A stretch of DNA of 18,841 nt from Chloroflexota bacterium (GTDB lineage Bacteria; Chloroflexota; Dehalococcoidia; Lucifugimonadales; JACPCL1). Of this stretch, positions 6,948 to 13,446 are shown piece after piece. Location: contig JACQUI010000307.1 of NCBI GenBank assembly GCA_016210395.1, forward strand, positions 1 to 18,841, given 5' to 3'. Within the stretch, counting starts at the first letter, position 1; each line of letters begins with the position of its first letter. Under the pieces are notes generated by a model that saw only the letters and a list, made by a program, of their open reading frames with translations, did not search any database and was not told where the DNA came from. The position numbers and the translations under genes were made by a program.

Positions 6948-7171
6948 TCTCCCTTCCTGCGCCTTGCCCGATAATTGCCTTCACGCCAACGAGGGTCCAA
7001 AGGGGACCGCGTTCCCTGCCGGGGGCTGCTGGGATGTCCCCGTAGGGGCGCAAGGCTTGCGCCCCAGGGCGGGCGGGGAAAAGCGGTCCCCGCCGCGCAA
7101 GAAGCGGCAGCCGTCTGTCCCATCTCGCCCCCCTCTCCCTTCCCTTCAGGAGAGGGGGCAAGGGGTGAGGT
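6948..7171 (+). repeat. Composite structured repeat, copy A
   Basis: This copy runs from CTCCCTT through CCTTGCCCGATAATTGCC. It contains the hairpin AGGGGAC-CGC-GTTCCCT (7001-7017), the block CTGCCGGGGGCTGCTG, and the large hairpin GGGGCGCAAG/CTTGCGCCCC (7045-7065). It ends with a short-family element and the tail GGGGTGAGG. Copies B and C share the order and much of the sequence. No coding content. Confidence 0.75.
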
Positions 7172-7180
7172 CTCCCCCCA

Positions 7181-7218
7181 CAAAACACTACACCGCACCC
7201 CAAATAGGTGCGGCGTAG
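7181..7218 (-). terminator. Rho-independent terminator of the 56-aa gene
   Basis: Read on the minus strand, CTACGCCGCACC pairs along its full length (with one G-U) with GGTGCGGTGTAG around a 7-nt loop, followed by TGTTTTG. In the plus direction the same stem has an A-C mismatch, so it fits minus-strand transcription, starting 40 nt after the stop of the small gene. Confidence 0.65.
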
Positions 7219-7257
7219 TGGCAGGAAGAGGACCGTTCCCGAACACGGGATGCTGTG

Positions 7258-7428
7258 TTAGACCATGGACAACGCGGCCTTGGACAGGAGGATGGCCTGG
7301 TATTCCCGCCTTGCCTCCTCGATGCGAGGCGTGCCGGCAAGCCCCAGCCGCTGCAGGCTGGTGCAGTACGCCTCAAAGTCTGATTCCGTAGACCGTGCCA
7401 TGAATTTGGTGATGAACCCGTTCAACAT
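7258..7428 (-). CDS. Small 56-aa protein of unknown function
   Basis: I do not recognise this protein. The sequence begins MLNGFITKFMARSTESDFEAY and ends SKAALSMV. It is mostly helical in appearance, with a charged middle (RIEEARREYQA) and one cysteine near residue 22. A purine-rich AAAGGAAAGG lies about 6 nt before the ATG. A -35/-10 pair (7525..7497) lies upstream and a strong terminator (7218..7181) downstream, so it forms a complete monocistronic unit. It is divergent from the LysR-type gene, the usual place for a LysR target. It could be a small regulator or a subunit. Real-gene status is well supported; function is open. Confidence 0.62.
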   Translation of the reverse strand: MLNGFITKFMARSTESDFEAYCTSLQRLGLAGTPRIEEARREYQAILLSKAALSMV

Positions 7429-7496
7429 GTAATGCCTTTCCTTTGTGAGCCGCCCGAATTATTTCGGATAGGCTAGAGCGATGTGATTTAATCCAT

Positions 7497-7525
7497 AGTA
7501 TTGATGAAAAGATGTATTGCGTCAA
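7497..7525 (-). promoter_or_regulatory. Promoter of the 56-aa gene
   Basis: On the minus strand TTGACG (7525..7520), 17 nt, then AATACT (7502..7497). The region 7440-7590 is much richer in A+T than the rest of the window. A CCGAA/TTCGG hairpin near 7454-7467 lies in the leader. Confidence 0.45.
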
Positions 7526-7550
7526 GGGATACTCTATGATATAAAATATC
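7517..7550 (+). promoter_or_regulatory. Probable regulator promoter with a LysR-type palindrome
   Basis: TTGCGT (7517-7522) and TATAAA (7540-7545) are separated by 17 nt, and the -35 overlaps that of the divergent small gene. The -10 region lies in the palindrome GATAT-AAA-ATATC (7538-7550), which resembles an A+T-rich LysR-type binding site. The leader to the regulator's ATG would be long and would contain composite repeat B. Confidence 0.4.
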
Positions 7551-7595
7551 TCTATCTTCAATAGTGCTAATGGGTGTGTTAGAGCGCCCTGTTCG

Positions 7596-7834
7596 CCTCT
7601 CCCTTGACGAGCCTTGCCGATAGTTGCCTTCCTGCCAAAGAGGGTGCAAGGGAACCGGGTTCCCTGCCGGGGGCTGCTGGGGGCATCCCCGCAGGGGCGC
7701 AAGGCCTGCGCCCCAGGGTGGTTGGGACAAAGCGACCTCTGCCAGACAAGAAGAGACAAACTCCCGAATTGTCGGGCAACAGTCCCTTGACGGGAGAGGC
7801 CGTCCCGATGCCATCGGGATGGGTGAGGGTGAAG
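7596..7834 (+). repeat. Composite structured repeat, copy B
   Basis: Same order as copy A. It has CCTCTCCCTTGACG, CCTTGCC, the hairpin AGGGAAC-CGG-GTTCCCT (7649-7665), and GGGGCGCAAG/CCTGCGCCCC (7694-7714). A CCCGA/TCGGG hairpin follows, then CTTGACGGGAGAGG, the stem TCCCGAT-GCC-ATCGGGA (7803-7819) and GGGTGAGGGTGAAG. It fills most of the spacer between the divergent promoters and the LysR-type gene. Confidence 0.78.
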
Positions 7835-7882
7835 GTCCGGCTACTAACGACCTCCTTGTAACAGTAACTGAGGGAACGCCCT

Positions 7883-8908
7883 ATGGAACTGCGTGAACTA
7901 AGAAGCTTCTGCGCCGCTGCCAAGCTCCGCAGCATCTCCAAGGCGGCGGAGCAACTGGGCATAGGCCAGCCCACCATGACCACTCACGTGAAGAAGCTGG
8001 AAGATGAGCTGGGCGTACAGCTCTTCGACCGCGTGAAGCGCCCCATCCAGCTCACTCTGGCCGGAGCGCGCCTCGCCGACCTTGCCTCGCCGTTGCTGGA
8101 CGGCATCGAGAGTCTCGTCGCCATGACGGCTCAGGCGGAGGCCCAGGGTCCCATACGCATCGCTTCCACCCACGAGATCATCGCGTACTCGCTGCTGAAG
8201 GTCATCAAGGTCTTCCAGGCCGAGTACCCCCATGTACTGATCCGCCTGCGCGGCGCTTCCCAGGCTGAGGTGCTGCAGAGAGTAGAGGAGGGCGAGGCGG
8301 ATTTCGGCGTCATACCTGCGCCACACCGCAGGGCAAGCCTGGACTTCCACGGCCTCTTCCCTTACGAACGGGTGCTCATAACGCCCAAGGGCCACCCCCT
8401 GCTCGAAACGTCTCTCGCCTCTATTGACCAAATAGCGCAGTATCCCCTGGTCCTTTTGGGTCAAGGATCATCCACCAGGGCGATGTTGGAAGACGCCTTC
8501 CGCCGGCGCGGCGTGCAGTATGAGATCGTGGTGGAGGTGGACAGCCTGGAGACCATCAAACGGTGCGTGTCTTTGGGCCTGGGCATCTCTGCCGGACCCC
8601 GCCTGGGAATTGAGCCGCAGGACCAAGAGCACCTGGGCATCGTCAGCCTTGCCACTCTGCTGCCGGTCGAGCAGGCCGGAATCGTGACTCAGAAGGGCCG
8701 CGCGCTTTCAACCCCGGCCAGGAACTTCCTGGATCTCGCTAGCGACATGATCGCGGCCCCCGGCCAGAAGGATGGCCACCAGACCGAAGCCTGCTCGCCT
8801 GAGATCTCGTCCTCAGAAGACGGCCCCATGCTGAACGGTGACGTCCTGCACAAGATCGAGGACGGCCTGTCCAGAGTCAGGCAAACAAGGTCTAGGCAGC
8901 GCTCTTGA
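7883..8908 (+). CDS. LysR family transcriptional regulator, CysB-like
   Basis: A 341-aa DNA-binding regulator. The winged helix-turn-helix occupies about residues 1-60 (SISKAAEQLGIGQPTMTTHVKKLEDELGVQLFDR). An effector-binding domain from about residue 90 (GPIRIASTHEIIAYSLLKVIKVF) to about 295 follows. The opening of that domain resembles the CysB/Cbl branch, whose members respond to sulfur signals, but the ligand cannot be told. A polar extension of roughly 40 residues at the C-terminus goes beyond the usual length of about 300 aa. GAGGG lies 9 nt before the ATG. It is divergent from the 56-aa gene and its 3' end overlaps the convergent zinc-ribbon gene. Confidence 0.93.
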   Translation: MELRELRSFCAAAKLRSISKAAEQLGIGQPTMTTHVKKLEDELGVQLFDRVKRPIQLTLAGARLADLASPLLDGIESLVAMTAQAEAQGPIRIASTHEIIAYSLLKVIKVFQAEYPHVLIRLRGASQAEVLQRVEEGEADFGVIPAPHRRASLDFHGLFPYERVLITPKGHPLLETSLASIDQIAQYPLVLLGQGSSTRAMLEDAFRRRGVQYEIVVEVDSLETIKRCVSLGLGISAGPRLGIEPQDQEHLGIVSLATLLPVEQAGIVTQKGRALSTPARNFLDLASDMIAAPGQKDGHQTEACSPEISSSEDGPMLNGDVLHKIEDGLSRVRQTRSRQRS

Positions 8909-9113
8909 GCTGATCTGCCAACGGCGCTGCGAACAGGAACCCCGGTGCGTCCAAGGGGCCGGCAACCACGCTGGAAGTGTAGCCCAACAGCATCGAGACC
9001 TGCGTCGCGTTGAGAGAGCGGGTGCAGCGCGTGCACGACACCCTGAACCAGAGATTGTCCTGGAAGTGCGCCAAGTCACCCTTGCAAGACGGGCATCCAT
9101 TCAACCAGACCAT
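8892..9113 (-). CDS. Small zinc-ribbon protein
   Basis: A 73-aa protein with CPSC (C7, C10) and CTRC (C27, C30), spaced as in a zinc ribbon, followed by a hydrophobic tail (MLLGYTSSVVAGPLDAPGFLF). A strong AGGAGGTG lies 4 nt before the ATG. It converges on the LysR-type gene, and its last 17 bases overlap the end of that coding sequence, so the two mRNAs could pair. I do not recognise a named family. It may bind nucleic acid or a partner protein through the ribbon. Confidence 0.72.
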   Translation of the reverse strand: MVWLNGCPSCKGDLAHFQDNLWFRVSCTRCTRSLNATQVSMLLGYTSSVVAGPLDAPGFLFAAPLADQLKSAA

Positions 9114-9630
9114 CTGACACCTCCTAAGTCCTTCTCCGCAGAAGACTTCCCTGATGTACCTTATCTTCCAACTAATGTAATCGCACCAACTAGACCGCCT
9201 CTCTGAACAAGAAACTTCGACATGGACTCCAGATATTGCGTCTATCTGCTGGCTTTGCGGTCCAACGCCTCAGCCCTTGCTTACTAATGAAAACGTTGCA
9301 AATGGCTTCGCGCCAGGTGGTGTTCCAACACTTCGTTGGATTGGTATCCGTTCCTGGTCCGGCAAGCTCACCGCGAATGGGCGCAGCGTTCTCATCCTCC
9401 CTGTTGTCCCTTGGACGACTCGTGAGAAAATCACCTTCCCTGTCCCCAAGGAGGGTGTCTCACCGTCATTTTATGTCCAAAACCTAGAGACCGTATCCTC
9501 CAATTGCCCCATTTCTAAGGAGAATCCCTGGCCACCAGCGCCCGCCACAGGGCCAGGGATCCAGCCCGCCGCTCGCCTCAGCCGTCATGAGCCGTATGGC
9601 CACGGCCACCCGACCCCAGCCCTCCACGAC
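9114..9630 (+). other. Spacer with no confirmed gene
   Basis: A plus-strand frame stays open from about 9182 to 9828 and reads protein-like segments such as CWLCGPTP, WIGIRSWSGK and PVVPWTTREKITFPVP. It has no ATG and no ribosome site, and it runs through a hairpin repeat and a terminator, so I do not call it a gene. It could be the remnant of one. Codon third positions are less G+C-rich than in the neighbouring genes. Confidence 0.35.
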
Positions 9631-9631
9631 T

Positions 9632-9677
9632 CCTCTCCCTCTGGGAGAGGCCGCCCCGATTCCATCGGGGCGAGTGA
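9632..9677 (+). repeat. Hairpin repeat with a second stem
   Basis: CCTCTCCC/GGGAGAGG (9632-9650) is followed by GCCCCGAT-TCC-ATCGGGGC (9653-9671) and GAGTGAGGG. The second stem occupies the position of TCCCGAT/ATCGGGA at 7803-7819, with base changes on both sides that keep the pairing. Confidence 0.7.
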
Positions 9678-9699
9678 GGGCAGCCGGTCGCGCCACAAG

Positions 9700-9731
9700 A
9701 AAAAGAGGCCCCGACTGTGTCGGGGCCTCTT
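9700..9731 (-). terminator. Rho-independent terminator of the NHL gene
   Basis: An 11-bp perfect stem, GAGGCCCCGAC/GTCGGGGCCTC (9705-9715 and 9719-9729), has a 3-nt loop and two flanking A-T pairs. On the minus strand it is followed by a run of Ts (complement of 9699-9704), 30 nt after the stop of the NHL gene. Confidence 0.85.
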
Positions 9732-9760
9732 CACTACTTCTCAGGAGGAATCGCGCCGTA

Positions 9761-10708
9761 TTAGGGGACCCTGTCGTACCGGGAAAAGCTGCGTAGCTCC
9801 TTGGGAGGATTCATATGCGAACCCCTGATAGTGTACGAGACCTCTGCAACGTACACGCTGCCCTTGGAGTCCACTGCAATGCCGTGCGGGGCAATGAACT
9901 GCCCAGGGCCCTCCCCTTCTTCCGGCGCGCCGAACCTGCTGACCAGCTTGCCATTCAGGTCATAGACGCCAACCCTGTGGCCCATGCCCGGGGCGTCCTC
10001 CAGCCCCGCCATACCGTTCAGCTCGCCAATGTAGATATGGTCTTTCCATAGCACCATGCAGTCAGGGCGGTGGATGTTGCTCCACATGGTGATGTACTTG
10101 CCCTGGGGGTCGAATATCTGTACCCGGTGGGCCTCCCGGTCTACGACGTAGACCCGCTCCTGGCTGTCAAAGGCGATGTTGTGGGGGCGCATAAACTGGC
10201 CGGGGTCAATGCCCGAACTGCCCCAGGAGAACTTGTACTGCCCGCCCTTGCTGTAGACGTGGACGCGGGCGTTGCCGTAGCCGTCGGAGATGTAGATGTC
10301 GCCGTTGCTGGGGCGGATTGCGGCGGAGGTGGGGCGGTTGAAAGGCTGGCCGCTCCAGATCGGGGCTGGCTGGTTGGTGACGCCAATCTGGCCAACCTTT
10401 TCACCCTCCGCGCTGAACATCTGGATGGTGTGGATGCCATCGTCGGCCACCAGCAGGGTGTCGTCGCTGGCAATGTACAGGCCGTGGGTGCGCGTCTTGC
10501 TGAAGAAGCCCTCGCCGAAGGACCGCAGGAACTTGCCGTTGCGGTCAAAGACAATAATCGGGTGCTCGCCCCGCGTCAGCACGTAGATGCGGTCTTTTGA
10601 GTCCACCGCAACGCCGGGACACTCGTGGAACGTCCAGCCTGCCGGCAGCTTTGCCCAGTTGGGCACATAGGTGTAGCGGAAATCGCCCTGGCCGAAAACA
10701 TCAGGCAC
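9761..10708 (-). CDS. NHL-repeat beta-propeller protein
   Basis: A 315-aa NHL propeller similar to proteins annotated as peptidyl-alpha-hydroxyglycine alpha-amidating lyase-like in bacteria. Repeated blades are visible: GVAVDSKDRIYVLTRGEHPIIVFDRNGKFLRSFG, TLLVADDGIHTIQMFSAEGE, GDIYISDGYGNARVHVYSKGG, NIAFDSQERVYVVDREAHRVQIFDPQGKYI and HGIAVDSKGSVYVAEV. The GTG at 10708 is chosen because AAGGAGG lies 6 nt upstream, although the frame is open to 10747. No signal peptide is seen, so it is probably cytoplasmic. The lyase activity is a database habit for this family and is not shown here. It has its own promoter and terminator. Confidence 0.85.
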   Translation of the reverse strand: MPDVFGQGDFRYTYVPNWAKLPAGWTFHECPGVAVDSKDRIYVLTRGEHPIIVFDRNGKFLRSFGEGFFSKTRTHGLYIASDDTLLVADDGIHTIQMFSAEGEKVGQIGVTNQPAPIWSGQPFNRPTSAAIRPSNGDIYISDGYGNARVHVYSKGGQYKFSWGSSGIDPGQFMRPHNIAFDSQERVYVVDREAHRVQIFDPQGKYITMWSNIHRPDCMVLWKDHIYIGELNGMAGLEDAPGMGHRVGVYDLNGKLVSRFGAPEEGEGPGQFIAPHGIAVDSKGSVYVAEVSYTIRGSHMNPPKELRSFSRYDRVP

Positions 10709-10756
10709 TGGAAGCCTCCTTCGCGTGGTGTGTGGACGACCCTTCAAGCCAGGGCT

Positions 10757-10785
10757 ATCTTATGGGTCACGCAGAGGGAAGTCAA
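10757..10785 (-). promoter_or_regulatory. Promoter of the NHL gene
   Basis: TTGACT (10785..10780), 17 nt, TAAGAT (10762..10757). The -35 box overlaps the TGA stop codon of the upstream LOG-like gene, so the NHL gene can be transcribed on its own or by read-through. Confidence 0.6.
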
Positions 10786-11438
10786 CGCCTCTCTAGCTCC
10801 AGCGCGCCATCCGGATTGTGCCCCTTGATCGTCTCCAGGTACTTCGGCAGTATCCGTTCGTTGTAAATGACCTCAAGCTCGTCCAGCAGCGCCACAGGGT
10901 CAGAGTTGTACGCGATGACCGCATCCGTCTTCTTCCGCATGATTGCGATGATGGCATCCAGATAATCGGTGATGCCGCCGGTGCCGGTCAGCGCGCCGAT
11001 GACCTTCCCTTCGTCATAGGCAATGGCGAACTCACCCAGCGTGCCCGATCGGCCGCCCGCGAAGATGACCACGTCGCAGCTTCGGATGTTCTCGATCTCC
11101 CTCCCCATGAGTCCGCTGCCGGTGTAGATCATCACGTCGTACCCGCGCGTCGGCGAATGGTATTTCTGCACGTGCTCTTCCAGGTCCAACGCCGGCGATA
11201 TCCCCACGACGAACCCTCCCGCGGCTTTCGCTCCCAGCACCGCGTCGTGCGGGAGTCCCGGCGCAGCCCCCGTGACCAGGACGTATTTGCGCCGCGCGAT
11301 CTCCTCCCCAAGGCAGCGCACCTTTGCGCGCACCTCCGCAGCAATATCGCCCCCAGCCGAACCCATGACGCCCACAGTCAAGGCGGGCAGGGGTTGGCGG
11401 TCCACATGGTTGTTCGTATGGTTGTTGTTATTGTCCAT
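10782..11438 (-). CDS. LOG/TIGR00725-like Rossmann-fold protein
   Basis: A 218-aa SLOG-superfamily protein, close to the TIGR00725/LOG families that include cytokinin-activating phosphoribohydrolases and molybdenum cofactor carrier proteins. It has an N-terminal strand-loop TVGVMGSAGG, VLVTGAAPGLPHDA, the ligand site around TGSGLMGRE and the signature GGRSGTLGEF (128-137), matching the GGxGTxxE motif. The ATG at 11438 is chosen for GGGAG 9 nt upstream. It opens with an Asn/His-rich low-complexity stretch (MDNNNNHTNNHVD) that probably lies outside the fold. Substrate not assignable. Confidence 0.82.
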   Translation of the reverse strand: MDNNNNHTNNHVDRQPLPALTVGVMGSAGGDIAAEVRAKVRCLGEEIARRKYVLVTGAAPGLPHDAVLGAKAAGGFVVGISPALDLEEHVQKYHSPTRGYDVMIYTGSGLMGREIENIRSCDVVIFAGGRSGTLGEFAIAYDEGKVIGALTGTGGITDYLDAIIAIMRKKTDAVIAYNSDPVALLDELEVIYNERILPKYLETIKGHNPDGALELERR

Positions 11439-11771
11439 AGCGCGATTCTCCCAGCTTCGTGAAAACAGCGTAGCACCACCGGCAGCGGCAGCCAATCCCT
11501 TGCTCTAGGTGTTCTGGGTGCGGCCAGGCATGAGGTTTTGCCTACCGCATCCCTGTCCGACCGGAGACCCGCTCTCCAGTCCTCTTGCCCCACGGCTGCA
11601 GAGAAAGAATAGGAGGAGGAAGGCCGAACGCGCAACAGGGATGCAACAAGATTGCAAACGGTACTGCAAGCCAGCCTAGCTCACCCGCGTCAAAATGGCG
11701 CCGTCACCAGTGAGAGCAACCGTCAGCAACTCCAAACTGGAGAAAGAAAAGAGCACAAAAGGAGGCTCGCA
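11439..11771. other. Divergent spacer upstream of the LOG-like and Bax inhibitor-like genes
   Basis: No gene, strong terminator or family repeat is seen. The only clear signals are ribosome sites at its two ends (GGGAG toward the LOG-like gene, AAAAGGAGG toward the Bax inhibitor gene). I could not find a confident promoter pair. Confidence 0.4.
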
Positions 11772-12479
11772 ATGTACGATAGTGCTGCAGTAACCAAGGG
11801 TGAGGTCCTGGCAAGGACGTTTCACGACGCCATGGCCCGCGTGTACCTGTGGATGGCGGCCGGATTGGGAGTGACGGCCATCGTGTCAATGTTCGTCGCC
11901 CAAAGCGAGGGCATCGCGGAAGCCGTGTTCGGCAGTCCGTGGACGATGTGGGGATTGTTCGGAGCCCAGCTCGTCCTCGTGCTGACGATCTCCGGGCGAA
12001 TTGACCGCCTGGCTCCAGGCGTTGCACTGGGCCTCTTTTTCCTGTACTCCGGCCTCGTGGGGGTGACGCTATCCACGGTGTTCCTGAACTTCAGCCTGGG
12101 CGCCGTAGCCACCGCCTTCGTTGCGGCCTCTGCCACGTTCGGCGCCATGGCCATCGTCGGCCTAACCACGAGGAAGGACCTGACCAGATCAGGACCCCTC
12201 CTGATGATGGCGCTGCTCGGCTTGATCGTCGCGATGGTTGTGAACGGGTTCTTGCACAGCAGCACGCTGGAGTGGATCGTCTCTCTTGCCGGGGTAGCCG
12301 CTTTCATGGGCCTCACGGCGCACGATTCGCAGGCCATCAAGGGTATGACCGGCGCTGCCCTGGCAGAGGGCAATGAGGCGGTGGTGAGTCGCGTGGGAGT
12401 CCTGGGCGCCCTGAACCTCTACCTGGATCTCCTCAACATGTTCCTCTTTGTCCTGAACCTTCTTGGCGGCGATGACTAG
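11772..12479 (+). CDS. Bax inhibitor-1/YccA family membrane protein
   Basis: A 235-aa BI-1 family (UPF0005) integral membrane protein with about seven hydrophobic segments between residues 25 and 232. The family's pH-sensing aspartate pair, known from YetJ of Bacillus, appears in TAHDSQAIK (D185) and LYLDLLN (D219). Family members are proposed to leak calcium ions or control membrane proteases. The ATG at 11772 is chosen for AAAAGGAGG 6 nt upstream; the frame is open further upstream but has no such signal. A terminator follows at 12536. Confidence 0.9.
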   Translation: MYDSAAVTKGEVLARTFHDAMARVYLWMAAGLGVTAIVSMFVAQSEGIAEAVFGSPWTMWGLFGAQLVLVLTISGRIDRLAPGVALGLFFLYSGLVGVTLSTVFLNFSLGAVATAFVAASATFGAMAIVGLTTRKDLTRSGPLLMMALLGLIVAMVVNGFLHSSTLEWIVSLAGVAAFMGLTAHDSQAIKGMTGAALAEGNEAVVSRVGVLGALNLYLDLLNMFLFVLNLLGGDD

Positions 12480-12535
12480 GAGCGCTGTGTCAGAGGGACA
12501 ACAAGAGCAGCAGCACCCGGCCACAAAGGTTCCGG

Positions 12536-12567
12536 AAAGGGCGGCGGCAAACACGCCGCCCTTTTCC
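12536..12567 (+). terminator. Rho-independent terminator after the Bax inhibitor-like gene
   Basis: AAAGGGCGGCG (12536-12546) pairs perfectly with CGCCGCCCTTT (12554-12564) around a 7-nt loop, ending in TTTTCC. Confidence 0.85.
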
Positions 12568-12589
12568 TTGCCTAAAACCAGCCTGTGTC

Positions 12590-12618
12590 TTGACAATGCT
12601 CCCTGGCCCTAGTTTACT
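12590..12618 (+). promoter_or_regulatory. Promoter of the dehydroquinase-like gene
   Basis: A perfect -35 TTGACA (12590-12595), 17 nt, then TTTACT (12613-12618). The leader is about 37 nt and holds AAAGGA 7-8 nt before the ATG at 12662. Confidence 0.65.
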
Positions 12619-12661
12619 GTCAACGCAGCTTCATTCGGACTTCATCGGGAAAGGAAACGCA

Positions 12662-13093
12662 ATGACCAAAGTGCTGGTAGTCCACGGCGCCGGCATGAAC
12701 ATGCGCGGCAAGGCCCAGCTCGACGTCTTCGGCCCGCAGACCCTGGACGACTACAACCGCCTCATTAGAGAGTACGCCGCCAAGGTCGGCGTGACCGTCG
12801 AGATCTTCCACTCCAACATTGAGGGCGAAGTGCTCAATGCCTTCTACGCCGCCCACGACGGCGACGTTGACGCCGCCATCATCAATCCCGGCGGCTTCAC
12901 GTCCGGAGCGCCTTCCCTGGCCGCCGGCATTAGCCAGGTGCGCTTCCCCACGGTGGAGGTGCACGTCAGCAATCCCGCCAGGGGCAACGGGTCCACCTTC
13001 ACCCGCGTGTGCCGCGGGTCCATCGTCGGCCTTGGACTGTACGGCTACTACCTGGGACTCCTTGCCGCCAAGGACCTGGCAACCAAACGGTAG
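12662..13093 (+). CDS. Type II dehydroquinase-fold protein lacking catalytic residues
   Basis: A 143-aa protein with the AroQ fold, near the usual 145-150 aa. Recognisable segments are VLVVHGAGMNMRG (cf. NGPNLNLLG), HSNIEGEVLN (cf. QSNHEGEL), AAIINPGGFT, VEVHVSN and the ending GLGLYGYYLGLLA. Key catalytic positions differ. The Tyr of the RxPxxYG loop is Phe23, the His of NPxxxTH is Ser81, the Asn of GPN is Gly, the Arg of the ALRDA helix is Ala, and the ARE Arg after SN is not kept. It is therefore unlikely to dehydrate 3-dehydroquinate, and aroQ should not be assigned. It may bind another ligand or catalyse another reaction. It has its own promoter and no shikimate-pathway neighbours. Confidence 0.8.
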   Translation: MTKVLVVHGAGMNMRGKAQLDVFGPQTLDDYNRLIREYAAKVGVTVEIFHSNIEGEVLNAFYAAHDGDVDAAIINPGGFTSGAPSLAAGISQVRFPTVEVHVSNPARGNGSTFTRVCRGSIVGLGLYGYYLGLLAAKDLATKR

Positions 13094-13148
13094 GGGCGAG
13101 GCGCTGCCTCGCTCCGTAAGGACGGGCAAGGGCGCTACTTCCGTTCCG

Positions 13149-13377
13149 CCTCTCCCTTGACGGGCCTTGCCCGAAAATTGCCTTCCTACCAAGGGTGCAA
13201 GGGAACCGCGTTCCCTGCCGGGGGCTGCTGAGGGTGTCCCGGGTAGGGGCGCAAGGCTTGCGCCCCAGGCTGCGTGGGGAAAAGCGACCTCTGCTAGGCA
13301 AGAAGAGGCAAACTCCCGAATTATCGGGCAAAGCCCCCTTCAGGGGAGAGGCCGACGGCGGTCGGGTGAGGGTGAAG
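13149..13377 (+). repeat. Composite structured repeat, copy C
   Basis: Starts CCTCTCCCTTGACGG, CCTTGCCCGAAAATTGCC. It has the hairpin AGGGAAC-CGC-GTTCCCT (13200-13216), GGGGCGCAAG/CTTGCGCCCC (13246-13266), a CCCGA/TCGGG hairpin, the stem CCGAC/GTCGG (13352-13365) and GGGTGAGGGTGAAG. It fills the spacer between the dehydroquinase-like and SRAP genes; nothing else is seen in 13094-13446. Confidence 0.78.
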
Positions 13378-13446
13378 CCTACCGCTCAGAACAAGCAAAT
13401 CGTGGATTATCGGGCAAAGCCCCGCTGGTAAGACATGGAGGCGGGT

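Noticed and set aside
6948..7834. CRISPR array
   Set aside because: Repeats are long, few and unevenly spaced, with internal hairpins; there are no regular spacers and no cas genes.
9277..9828. 183-aa plus-strand gene
   Set aside because: It starts at a TTG without a ribosome site and reads through a repeat and a terminator of the opposite strand. Kept only as a possible remnant.
12662..13093. Annotation as functional aroQ
   Set aside because: The catalytic Tyr, His and several other active-site residues are absent.
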